21,304 bases of DNA from UBA5109 sp038148755. GTDB lineage: Bacteria > Pseudomonadota > Gammaproteobacteria > Pseudomonadales > Pseudohongiellaceae. Below, piece after piece: positions 1 through 7,506 of the stretch. The notes beneath the pieces were generated by a model. That model searched no databases, was not told the origin of the DNA, and saw only the letters and a list, made by a program, of their open reading frames with translations. The stretch is taken from positions 1 to 21,304 of the forward strand of contig JAYQWA010000025.1 in NCBI GenBank assembly GCA_038148755.1. The letters run 5' to 3'. Made by a program: the position numbers and the translations under genes. How positions within the stretch are numbered: the first letter of the stretch is position 1; each line of letters opens with the position of its first letter.

Positions 1-8
1 AGTTTTTT

Positions 9-659
9 TTAATTTTCCTTGGGCTCAACGGGCATTGTTCTTTTGGTGAGAAATTCATCAATCAGACCATATTGAAGTGCTTCTTCTGCATTCATGAAAT
101 TATCTCTTTCAGTATCCCTGCTGATGGTTTCAACACTCTGACCTGTGTGCTCTGCCATAATTTGATTAAGCTTTTCCCGGTTTTTCAGAATTTCCTGAGC
201 ATGGATATGTATATCAGAAGCCTGCCCCTGGTAACCACCGCTGGGTTGATGGATCATTACCCTTGAATTAGGCAAGGCATAACGCTTGCCTTTACTACCA
301 CCTGCCAACAAAAAAGCCCCCATACTGGCAGCCTGACCAATACACATAGTGCTGACATCTGGTTTGATAAATTGCATGGTATCGTAAATTGACATCCCTG
401 AAGTCACGACGCCACCTGGGGAATTAATATAAATATGAATATCTTTGTCGGGATTTTCCGATTCGAGAAAGAGCAATTGAGCGACGATGAGGTTAGCCAT
501 ATTGTCTTCCACAGGGCCAACGATGAAAATCACTCGCTCTTTTAATAATCGTGAGTAAATATCATAAGAGCGTTCGCCGCGGGCAGTCTGCTCGACAACC
601 ATCGGTATCAAGGTTGACTCTACCAGCCCATTGCCTCTTTCCAAATCAGATTTACTCAT
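9..659 (-). CDS. clpP: ATP-dependent Clp protease proteolytic subunit ClpP
   Basis: This is the serine peptidase that forms the double-heptamer chamber of ClpXP/ClpAP and degrades unfolded or tagged cytoplasmic proteins. At 216 aa it is slightly longer than E. coli ClpP (207 aa). The catalytic triad is visible: Ser112 in GQAASMG, His137 in MIHQPSGG and Asp186 in RDTERDNF, each one residue from the E. coli precursor positions. The first ~14 residues would be the removable propeptide. The ATG at 659 is preceded by a GGA-type ribosome-binding site (AGTGGAATTAAATT). The gene lies 48 bp downstream of tig on the same strand. A weak TTGAAG-N17-TATATA match in that gap could be a clpP promoter, but co-transcription with tig is equally possible. 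The gene ends close to the left edge; clpX is the expected next gene but is not visible. Confidence 0.98.
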   Translation of the reverse strand: MSKSDLERGNGLVESTLIPMVVEQTARGERSYDIYSRLLKERVIFIVGPVEDNMANLIVAQLLFLESENPDKDIHIYINSPGGVVTSGMSIYDTMQFIKPDVSTMCIGQAASMGAFLLAGGSKGKRYALPNSRVMIHQPSGGYQGQASDIHIHAQEILKNREKLNQIMAEHTGQSVETISRDTERDNFMNAEEALQYGLIDEFLTKRTMPVEPKEN

Positions 660-707
660 AATTTAATTCCACTAGTTATATATTCAATCCACATTCAGGC
701 TTCAATA

Positions 708-2123
708 TTAATCGTCAGATGTCTCTGATTTAGAAGGAGATTTTGGCTTCTCATCAGCTTTTTTAGCTTTAGGTTCCTTCTTTTCGGCCTTCTCGGCTTT
801 ACTTTCTGATTTTTTCGCCGACTTCTCTACAGGTCTAAGGGCCTCTTCGTAGCTGGTTTTCTTTTCATTAACCTGCGCCTTATCCAGTATCAGGTCTATT
901 GCACTTTCTTCAAGCGCCATACCTTCAATCTGTTGCAATTGTTCATTTTCACTATAGTACCAGGCTATCACATCTTCAGGATTTTCATAACCAGCGGCAA
1001 GCTCCTCAATAATTTCACGCACTTTCGCCGGGCTTGCCTTTAGCTCATTTTGCTGGATGATTTCATTAATAATCAGACCAACAGCAACTCTTTGTTCGGC
1101 TTGTCCTTTAAACATCTCAGAAGGAAGCAAGGACTCATCAATTTGTCTGTTGCCACCATAACGCTGTATGGCCTGCTGGCGTAGATTATTGATTTCAGAT
1201 TCCACGACCGAGGCTGGAAGGGTTAATTCAGTAGCTTCCAACAAAGCCTCTAATATCTGCGATTTAACATTATTTTTAACCGCATGATCCAACTCACGAG
1301 TCATATTTTGTTTAACTTCAGCTCTAAAAGCTTCTTCGCCGCCTTCCTTGATATCAAAAGATTTGAAAAAGTCATCATTCAACTCGGGCAAATGTACTTC
1401 AGCAACTGAATTTACTGTGAGATCGAAGACACAAGCTTTGCCGGCCAGATCAGCCTTGTGGTAATCCTTTGGGAATTCAAGCTCTAATCGCTTGCTTTCT
1501 CCCGGCTTCACACCAAGCAGGCCATCTTCAAAACCTGGGATCATGGTGTTTGAACCCAGAATCAATGTGCTGCCTTTGGCCGAACCACCCTCAAATTCCT
1601 GACCATCAATTAAGCCCGTAAAATCTATTTTTAGCTGGTCTTCATTTTTCGCGGCACGTTCTACGTTGTGATAATGCTTTCTCTGCTCGCGCAAAGTCTG
1701 AATCATATTATCGATATCCTTATCGGTAATTTCAGCTTGTCTTTTTTCAACCTTGATCTTGGAAAAATCTGCCAGAGTGATTTCAGGAAACACTTCAAAA
1801 GTAGCTGTGAAAGCCAGGTTTTCACCTTCCTTTATATTAGTGGCTTCTATCTTCGGTTGGCCTGCCGGTCTGACCTTCTCTTGAGCAAGGGCTTCATAGT
1901 AGGATTGATTCATAACATCACCCAACACTTCCTGCCGCATGCCCTTGCCGAAACGGTTTTTGATAACACTGATAGGGACTTTCCCTTTACGAAAACCTTT
2001 CATCTGAAAAGTTTTTGCTGCTTCGGCCAGGCGGCTTTGCACCTGCTTATCAATTGTTTCAGCTGGCACTTCAATGGTTAATTTACGCTCCAAGCCAGAC
2101 AGCGTTTCAAGAGAAACTTGCAT
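708..2123 (-). CDS. tig: Trigger factor, ribosome-associated chaperone
   Basis: Trigger factor binds ribosomal protein L23 at the exit tunnel and shields nascent chains; it is also a peptidyl-prolyl isomerase. The ribosome-binding signature GFRKGKVP is at residues 43-50. An FKBP-type PPIase domain follows at about 160-245, starting at the DFTGLIDGQEFEGG stretch, and then the helical chaperone arms. At 471 aa it is longer than the usual ~432. The excess is a C-terminal tail of about 45 residues made mostly of Lys, Glu, Ala and Ser, which looks disordered. The start is well set by GAGG eight bases before the ATG (GAGGTTTATAAATG). A promoter candidate lies 49 bp upstream. clpP follows on the same strand, the classical order. 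Confidence 0.97.
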   Translation of the reverse strand: MQVSLETLSGLERKLTIEVPAETIDKQVQSRLAEAAKTFQMKGFRKGKVPISVIKNRFGKGMRQEVLGDVMNQSYYEALAQEKVRPAGQPKIEATNIKEGENLAFTATFEVFPEITLADFSKIKVEKRQAEITDKDIDNMIQTLREQRKHYHNVERAAKNEDQLKIDFTGLIDGQEFEGGSAKGSTLILGSNTMIPGFEDGLLGVKPGESKRLELEFPKDYHKADLAGKACVFDLTVNSVAEVHLPELNDDFFKSFDIKEGGEEAFRAEVKQNMTRELDHAVKNNVKSQILEALLEATELTLPASVVESEINNLRQQAIQRYGGNRQIDESLLPSEMFKGQAEQRVAVGLIINEIIQQNELKASPAKVREIIEELAAGYENPEDVIAWYYSENEQLQQIEGMALEESAIDLILDKAQVNEKKTSYEEALRPVEKSAKKSESKAEKAEKKEPKAKKADEKPKSPSKSETSDD

Positions 2124-2171
2124 TTATAAACCTCAAATATGGAAAGCAGGAATTTAGACGATGAAGTCAAA

Positions 2172-2201
2172 ATAATATTTTAAAATCAGCAGCTTATTCA
2201 A
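2172..2201 (-). promoter_or_regulatory. Candidate sigma-70 promoter for tig
   Basis: On the minus strand a -35-like TTGAAT (2201-2196) and a -10-like TATTAT (2177-2172) are separated by 18 bases. Each departs from consensus (4/6 and 5/6), but the pair sits about 50 bp upstream of tig in its orientation. No heat-shock (sigma-32) box was recognised. This is a pattern match only. Confidence 0.4.
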
Positions 2202-2576
2202 TCCAGGAAGCTGAACAGGAGCGGATTGTGCCATAGCCCCAAAACACTTTCAATACTTACATAGTTCGCTTCCATCTGGATTTTGGACAGTGAGTAAAAA
2301 CAACAAAGTTAATTGCTGCCAATTAAAAAATTAAAAATTTTTTTTAAAAAAAGTAAGTTATTAAGCGATAAGGATTTTTTCTCAACAGAACGACAATTTT
2401 GTTAGCAGGATTTTGAAAAAAGTCGAAAAATAATTGCCTTAGTTTGATTATCTAAGTCGTTGAAAATAGGTCAGATTCAAAAAGCCTATAACCTAAAAAT
2501 GAATTGTAACTTATTGTATATTAGGATTATTTATATATTTTCAGGCAGGCAGCCTGATAAATTCATGACTCAAGAC

Positions 2577-2591
2577 TGGCATAATTTTTGC
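2577..2591 (+). promoter_or_regulatory. Candidate sigma-54 (RpoN) -24/-12 promoter
   Basis: The sequence CTGGCATAATTTTTGCG (2576-2592) matches the RpoN consensus (YTGGCAC-N5-TTGCW) with GG at 2578-2579 and GC at 2590-2591. That gives the exact 12-base GG-to-GC spacing the factor requires. Departures are T for C after TGGCA and G for W after TTGC. A perfect TCAGGC/GCCTGA inverted repeat lies about 20 bp upstream, though enhancer-binding sites usually lie farther away. There is no plus-strand protein gene downstream, so any transcript would start near 2603 and run through the hairpins at 2634-2732. A TGGCA/TTGC pair at this spacing is expected about 0.16 times by chance in a random window of this size, so chance remains possible. 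Confidence 0.5.
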
Positions 2592-2602
2592 GCTATTTAT
2601 TC

Positions 2603-2740
2603 CCCAAAATAAGGGCTTTATCTTTTGCCCACTCGCTAGTTCAGGACGAAGCAGAAATGTTAGTTTCTGGCCAAATTAAGAATAATTCGTCTTGAACTAG
2701 CGGAGACCAAACTCTTCAAAAGCTTGGTTTCCAATCCCCT
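2603..2740 (+). ncRNA. Candidate structured small RNA or hairpin element
   Basis: Two adjacent stems are visible. The first has 17-bp arms, CGCTAGTTCAGGACGAA (2634-2650) and TTCGTCTTGAACTAGCG (2686-2702), fully paired apart from one G-T wobble. Inside its loop is a second perfect hairpin, CAGAAA (2652-2657) with TTTCTG (2664-2669). The second stem pairs GGAGACCAA (2702-2710) with TTGGTTTCC (2724-2732), again with one wobble. The start and end given are estimates: the start from the sigma-54 match upstream, the end after the second stem. No T-run follows on the plus strand, so it is not a standard intrinsic terminator there. Strand is inferred only from the promoter. It could instead be a 3'-UTR structure of the minus-strand RND gene or a MITE/REP-like repeat. 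Confidence 0.35.
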
Positions 2741-2753
2741 CTTCTTCAGCTCT

Positions 2754-5294
2754 TCAAACAGGCTGTTTCAATGCTGCTTCCTTTGCCAGGGGCTTAAAGG
2801 TTATCAGTAACTGTGGCAGAAGCGTCAATGCACCTGTTAAGGCGATAAACATCGCCAGACTGGTAAGCAGGCCAAAATAAATAGTAGGAATGAAGTTTGA
2901 AAATACCAGAATTGAAAAACCCACGATAATGGTAAAACTCGTGTAGTACATTGCCTGCCCGATACTGCCATGACAGTAATACATGGTTTTTTGATAATTT
3001 TGATGTTGAGGATACTGCTCCTTGAAACGGTGGATGTAGTGGATTGTATTATCAACACCTATCCCCACTGAAATTGCCGCAATCGTAATGGTCATCATGT
3101 CCAGCGGGATATCCATCCAACCCATCAGACCCAGCACGGTAGAGGCCGCCAGAATATTCGGCAGAATGCCTAAAACAGCTAATTTCAGCGACCTGAACAA
3201 TATTATGAACATGACAAAAATAACGGCCAAGACCAGGCTTAAGGTTAGAATCTGAGAATCAAACAAGCTCAATAGCATGTTGTTATATAAAACAAACATA
3301 CCTGTCAGTTGTATCTGATCAGGCGCCAGGTCAAATTCCTCTTCGAGTCCTTCCCTGATTTTGATCAGTAGCTCATTTCTTACCAGATCGGGGTTAGTCT
3401 CCAATACCCTGATAGAAAAACGCACCTGGTCATTTTCGATAGAAACATACGGCGTTATCAAAGTATCTTTATAATCCTGCGGGATCAGGCTGTAAAGTAC
3501 AGCCAGCTCAAGATTGTCCAAAGGTTCGTTATCATTAAGCTCATAGACAACCTGTAAAATAGTGCCCATAGAAAGAATTTTTCCGGTTTCCGGCATCGCA
3601 TCCAGATAATTGTGTATGGCCAGGATCAACTCCATTTTATCAGTGGTAAACCAATAGCTTTCTTCATCCTCCTGGCTAAATTCCTCTTCAAAAAAGAATT
3701 CGTCTTCTTCCAGGGAAAAGTCATCTTCTGGCAATTCATCATCCTGCTCTTCAATTGATTCTGCATTATTGACAGCGTTATTCGCAGAAATTTCATCTTG
3801 CGGATATAAGTTGATGATGACATCCAGTGGTGTCGTCCCTCCCATATTCTGATCTATGGAGACCATACCCTGATAGATTTCAGTACTTTCATCAAAATAG
3901 TCAATGAAACTGTTTTCAACCTCAAGGCGATTCAAACCTGCCACACTGAAAATAAACATCAATACCGCCACAATAAGTATGCCTCTGCCAAAGCGAGCGG
4001 TAAGAGCAGCCAGATAAGGTGTCACATCAACAAAACGTTTACCTGACGATGACTTATTCTCCTGTAACAGGCTCATCAGGGCCGGGAAAACCAGGAAGGT
4101 CAGGACAAAAGCCAGTGCGACCCCCATGACCATCATTAAACCAAAGTTAATAATGGGGGGGATTTCGCTGCTGACCAGCGATCCAAAAGCAACAATAGTC
4201 GTTAAGCTGGTATAGGCACAGGGTTTAACCATGTTCTGCAAGGTCATTCGAATCCGTTCCTGATGTGACATAGCAGGCTCAGTGGCCTCCAGTTCACGGT
4301 AACGCACTATCAAATGTACGTTAAGCGAAATGGTGATTATCAACAGCAAAGAAATAAAGTTCGAGGAAATAACGGTTACTGGCCAGTCCAGCAGACCCAA
4401 TAGACCGACTATGCAAATTGCTGTTACCGCACAGGACAGTAAAGGAATCCCTATGTAACGAATTTTTCTAAACAGATAGCCAAGAGTGAAAATAATAAAA
4501 ATCAGAATTGCGAGTCCAAATGTCTCTAAATCATTTTGCACGAAGGTAACCAGATCATCAGCTATCATTGGTACTCCACCCATAACTATCACTGCGTCAG
4601 ACCGGTACTGATCCAGTATCGAACGAATTTCTAGAATATCATCGTGTCGATTGATATCAGCAGTAGTATTCAGTTCTCTGTATCTGAGTTCCAGAACAGA
4701 TAATTCCCCTTTTTGCTGTGGACTTCGTTCAGCTTCAGGAATAGCTCTTAAATCTGCCCGTTGACTGGCAACCTCATCTAATTCAAGCGTCGGAGTAAAG
4801 TTTACGATCAGCGCTGTAGTTTCAGCATCTTCACTGAGCAGCACGTTACGATAAGCAACGCTACTGGACAAATCATCGCGTGCTGCCTGCAAATCGACAT
4901 CAGGATCATTTAGTGTCTTGATATTATCAGCAAGCTCGGCCAGAGGGACATCGGCTACTTTTAATAAGGGAACGCTCAAAATACTATCAACCGAACTGAC
5001 TCTGTCCATCAGTTCCAGCCTGTCCTTCAGCTCACGTAACCTGTTTAGGCTGTTTTCCTCAAACAAAGGGGCATTGGGACTATAGGAAATAAAAACAAAG
5101 TCGTTCGTGTTATAGCGATCATTGGTCTGTCTGGCGAGTTCCAGATCTGCATCCCCCTCCACTACCAAAGTGTCTGAAGAAGCATCAAGTCTGAAATATT
5201 GAGTAAACCAGCCCAATGACAATGTGACTAAAAGTACCAGCAACAGACATAGCTTTGGCTTCTTCAAGACTAATTGAAGATAAAAGTTAATCAT
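2754..5294 (-). CDS. RND/MMPL superfamily exporter (COG1033 type)
   Basis: This is a predicted inner-membrane transporter of the RND superfamily, in the MMPL/sterol-sensing-like group. It has an N-terminal membrane segment (about 13-30), a large periplasmic domain (about 31-258), a bundle of about five segments (about 259-410), a seventh segment near 437-453, a second periplasmic domain, and a final five-helix bundle ending near 835. The repeated organisation and the intramembrane GVGVDNTIHYIHRFKE motif support the family. At 846 aa it is slightly long, partly because residues 515-545 form a strongly acidic insert (19 of 31 residues Asp or Glu) in the second periplasmic domain. Substrate is unknown; relatives export lipids or hydrophobic compounds. 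It is divergent from a damaged outer-membrane barrel gene, 259 bp away. GGGA lies about 13 bases before the ATG. Confidence 0.85.
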   Translation of the reverse strand: MINFYLQLVLKKPKLCLLLVLLVTLSLGWFTQYFRLDASSDTLVVEGDADLELARQTNDRYNTNDFVFISYSPNAPLFEENSLNRLRELKDRLELMDRVSSVDSILSVPLLKVADVPLAELADNIKTLNDPDVDLQAARDDLSSSVAYRNVLLSEDAETTALIVNFTPTLELDEVASQRADLRAIPEAERSPQQKGELSVLELRYRELNTTADINRHDDILEIRSILDQYRSDAVIVMGGVPMIADDLVTFVQNDLETFGLAILIFIIFTLGYLFRKIRYIGIPLLSCAVTAICIVGLLGLLDWPVTVISSNFISLLLIITISLNVHLIVRYRELEATEPAMSHQERIRMTLQNMVKPCAYTSLTTIVAFGSLVSSEIPPIINFGLMMVMGVALAFVLTFLVFPALMSLLQENKSSSGKRFVDVTPYLAALTARFGRGILIVAVLMFIFSVAGLNRLEVENSFIDYFDESTEIYQGMVSIDQNMGGTTPLDVIINLYPQDEISANNAVNNAESIEEQDDELPEDDFSLEEDEFFFEEEFSQEDEESYWFTTDKMELILAIHNYLDAMPETGKILSMGTILQVVYELNDNEPLDNLELAVLYSLIPQDYKDTLITPYVSIENDQVRFSIRVLETNPDLVRNELLIKIREGLEEEFDLAPDQIQLTGMFVLYNNMLLSLFDSQILTLSLVLAVIFVMFIILFRSLKLAVLGILPNILAASTVLGLMGWMDIPLDMMTITIAAISVGIGVDNTIHYIHRFKEQYPQHQNYQKTMYYCHGSIGQAMYYTSFTIIVGFSILVFSNFIPTIYFGLLTSLAMFIALTGALTLLPQLLITFKPLAKEAALKQPV

Positions 5295-5474
5295 GTCATG
5301 AACATCCCGGGAGAAACTGCATAAAATAAAGCTGCGGATTATAGCTTAAGAATTGCTGAAATGCTTAACAGGCTTGCAATTCAATTACTTAAAAAATCAT
5401 AAAAATTCTATAAAGAAGCCAGTAATCTCTTAGCATTCGGAAAAAATTAAGGATAATGTCACGGTATTATTTAT

Positions 5475-5494
5475 CTGACTGTGAAGCCAGTCGG
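5475..5494. repeat. Short stem-loop in the RND/Slam-like divergent gap
   Basis: CTGACTG and CAGTCGG can pair through seven positions (one T-G wobble) around a six-base loop. It lies 60-79 bp before the Slam-like start codon, in the 259-bp gap between the two divergent genes. It could be an operator or a 5'-UTR hairpin. It is followed by ATTTTCTGGGTTTT, which is too interrupted for a confident terminator. Confidence 0.25.
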
Positions 5495-5553
5495 ATTTTC
5501 TGGGTTTTCATTAGAAGTTCTAAGTTATTACTGAATAAGATTTATAGGCCAAG

Positions 5554-6876
5554 ATGAAGCGATTCTTCTACATTATCCTGCTTCTTGTCATTCACTCATT
5601 TCCTACAGGTTCAGCCCAAGCTGCTGAATCTCAAGCAGAGTTAGTCGCTCAAATGAATGCTTTAATTGAAATGGGGCGTTATCAGGAAGCTTATGTCCAT
5701 GGGCAAACCGGCCTGTTTGACTATGAAGGTGAAGCAAATTTTTGATTTTGCCTATGGCCTTGCAGCACTTGAATCGGGCAGACCCGATGAAGCTGTATTT
5801 GCTTTTGAAAGGATTGCTGCCAACAACAGGAACCAGCAGCGTGTAATACTGGAACTGGCCAGAGCCTATTTTCTCAGTGAAAACTATGCAGCCGCCGAAA
5901 CACTTTTTCTCGAAGTTCTCGAAAGTAATCCAACTGCCAACGTCAGAGCAAATATACAGGCCTCTTTAGAATTGATTGATCAGGCACAAAGTGCAAGCGA
6001 AAATCAATTTGCCTGGAATGTGGGCATCAGCACCGGAACAGACAGTAACATTAACAGCGCTACTGAACTGGGCGTTATTGACACACCCATCGGTGATGTG
6101 ACCTTAAGTGCCGGTGGTCAGGAAATTGATGATACCTTTACTGAATATCGAGGTGGCTTCAATTGCCTTCGGCCTATTGATAACAATCGTAATGTTTCAT
6201 TTCAAGTTAACTACAATCACCGAAATAATCATATCACCGATCAATTTGACTTAACCATAAACTCTGGCCAGATTGGCTATAACTCGGGCTTAAATTCCAG
6301 ACTGAGATACTCTCACGCCCTACGTATACAAAAAGTGGATCTCGACAGAGAGAAGTTTCAAAGTAGCGCCACCTTTTTAAACACAGTACAACGTGCAGGA
6401 AACAATGGCTGGTCCCAGGCTCTAACCTTGTCCGTTATGCAACCGGCCAAAACGCTAACGCCAATTTACGAGATATCAATCAGATTTTATTATCTGGTGT
6501 ACTGACTAAATCAACCAATAATAATCAACTCAGTGCCAGCATTTTCTTTGCCGATGACAATATTCAACGGGATGTAGGTAAAAATAATGAAACCCAAATG
6601 ACGGGTCTCGCAATAGTTGATCAGTATTTACTCGCGCCAAGACACCTGCTTTATGGGCGTGCCTCTTTGCAAAACAGTGAACATCAGGCTGCTGACCCAA
6701 TTTTTGCGGTTAACCGCGATAACGAAACTTTTTCAGCATCCGTTGGCTGGATATGGCAGTTAATGCCAACATTTACAGTTACAACTGATTTCACTTTCAC
6801 CGACAATGAGAGCAATATTGACCTATACAGTTTTGACCGACAAAGGTTCCAGGTCGGATTCAGAATTCAGATATAA
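5554..6876 (+). pseudogene. Slam/DUF560-type TPR plus beta-barrel outer-membrane protein, two frameshifts
   Basis: Read across three frames, this gives one continuous protein of about 440 aa. It has a signal peptide (cleavage after AQA, residue 23), TPR-like helical repeats at about 28-145 (for example ALIEMGRYQEAYVHG, ARAYFLSENYAAAETLF), a GTDSNIN motif typical of the start of the barrel, and beta-strands ending with SNIDLYSFDRQRFQVGFRIQI. This layout and ending resemble surface lipoprotein assembly modifiers (PF04575/DUF560), which move lipoproteins to the cell surface; other TPR-barrel proteins are possible. The frame is lost first at the T5 run 5739-5743, where one T fewer restores ANFDFAYGL. 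It is lost again near 6429-6437, where one base appears missing and the reading resumes as YATGQNANANLRDINQ. The shifts compensate, and each intermediate frame reaches a stop. Real inactivation and assembly errors cannot be told apart here. The gene converges on msrB. Confidence 0.7.
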
Positions 6877-6912
6877 AGTCGATTGCTATCGTGGCACTCG
6901 GATTCTGCAGAC

Positions 6913-7347
6913 TCAGCTTTCTTCGCTGCCCTCTTTAAAATCCAGAGATGCCGAATTAATGCAGTAACGCAAACCTTCTGGCCCAGGTCCATCTGGGAAC
7001 ACATGCCCCAAATGAGCATCGCACTGCGCACATAGCACTTCTGTTCTCACTCTTTCCAGACTCGTATCAGTTGCTTCAGCAACATGCTCATTCAATATGG
7101 GTGTAGTAAAACTTGGCCAGCCTGATCCAGAATCAAATTTATGTGCGGCATCAAATAAAGGTAGCCCACAACACCGACATTGATATTCACCCGCACTATG
7201 GTTATCCAGGTACTTGCCGGTAAAAGCTCTTTCCGTCCCTTTTTCTCTGGTGATCTGATATTCCTCAGGACTTAAGCTTTGTCTCCACTCTTCTGCCGTT
7301 TTACTTATTTTTTTCATAACCTGGTCATTTCCATTATTTAGAGTCAT
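6913..7347 (-). CDS. msrB: Peptide-methionine (R)-S-oxide reductase MsrB
   Basis: MsrB reduces the R-epimer of methionine sulfoxide in oxidised proteins, using thioredoxin. The zinc site is present as two CxxC pairs: Cys57/Cys60 in CRCCG and Cys106/Cys109 in CAQCD. The fold motifs SGSGWPSF and HLGHVFPDGP follow, and the catalytic cysteine is Cys129 in RYCINSASLDF. At 144 aa it is a full-length single-domain MsrB. The start is not certain: the ATG at 7347 adds ten residues before a second ATG at 7317 (MKKISKTAEEW), which fits the usual family N-terminus better; neither has a strong ribosome-binding site. It is divergent from alaA, an arrangement seen in other gammaproteobacteria, and converges on the frameshifted barrel gene. 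Confidence 0.96.
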   Translation of the reverse strand: MTLNNGNDQVMKKISKTAEEWRQSLSPEEYQITREKGTERAFTGKYLDNHSAGEYQCRCCGLPLFDAAHKFDSGSGWPSFTTPILNEHVAEATDTSLERVRTEVLCAQCDAHLGHVFPDGPGPEGLRYCINSASLDFKEGSEES

Positions 7348-7448
7348 TAATACTCAACAACTCAATTGTTAATATGGTGTTTAAGACAGTGTTTAAGTAC
7401 AATTCGCAACCCCTTATTGTAAGGACAAGCGGCTTAAACGCTAAGCAG

Positions 7449-7454
7449 TATAAT
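7449..7454 (+). promoter_or_regulatory. Perfect -10 box of the alaA promoter
   Basis: TATAAT at 7449-7454 lies 52 bp upstream of the alaA start codon. No good -35 hexamer stands 16-18 bp upstream (CAAGCG at the 17-bp position), so the promoter may need an activator. Transcription would begin near 7461, inside an inverted repeat listed separately. Confidence 0.5.
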
Positions 7455-7489
7455 CTGTCTATATAGATGACTAAAGTATCAATAGACAG
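7455..7489. promoter_or_regulatory. Inverted repeat at the predicted alaA transcription start
   Basis: CTGTCTAT (7455-7462) and ATAGACAG (7482-7489) form a perfect 8-bp inverted repeat with centres 27 bp apart. It abuts the TATAAT box and covers the predicted start of transcription, the usual place for a repressor operator. It could equally fold as a hairpin at the 5' end of the alaA mRNA. The regulator is not known; in E. coli alaA is known to respond to Lrp, but the site is not recognisably an Lrp site. Confidence 0.4.
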
Positions 7490-7506
7490 TCGATGGTGAA
7501 ACAAAA

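Larger units (their letters stand above)
2124..2753. other. 630-bp gene-free region between tig and the RND gene
   Basis: No convincing protein gene was found here. It holds the tig promoter candidate near 2190, an A/T-tract-rich segment at 2325-2360 of the kind that bends DNA or acts as an UP element, several short inverted repeats (CTTAG/CTAAG around 2440-2456; TCAGGC/GCCTGA at 2541-2557), a sigma-54-type promoter match at 2577-2591, and two strong hairpins at 2634-2732. The right part lies after the stop codon of the minus-strand RND gene, so the hairpins could also belong to its 3' end. No tRNA cloverleaf was seen. Confidence 0.7.

Noticed and set aside
1668..2081. Long plus-strand open frame inside tig
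   Set aside because: Lies wholly opposite a confidently identified gene, with no family resemblance; a shadow frame.
2499..2613. Small plus-strand frame of 38 codons starting ATG at 2499
   Set aside because: No ribosome-binding site, no recognisable protein features, and it runs across the sigma-54-type match; probably chance.
2613..2630. GGGC/GCCC hairpin as an intrinsic terminator on the minus strand
   Set aside because: Only four G-C pairs with a ten-base loop and an interrupted T-tract; too weak to call.
2634..2702. Integron attC site suggested by the long imperfect palindrome
   Set aside because: The ends do not contain the RYYYAAC and GTTRRRY core sites, and there is no cassette array or integrase.
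2124..2753. tRNA or known riboswitch in the long intergenic region
   Set aside because: No cloverleaf, no CCA-end acceptor stem pair and no recognisable aptamer core was found on reading both strands.
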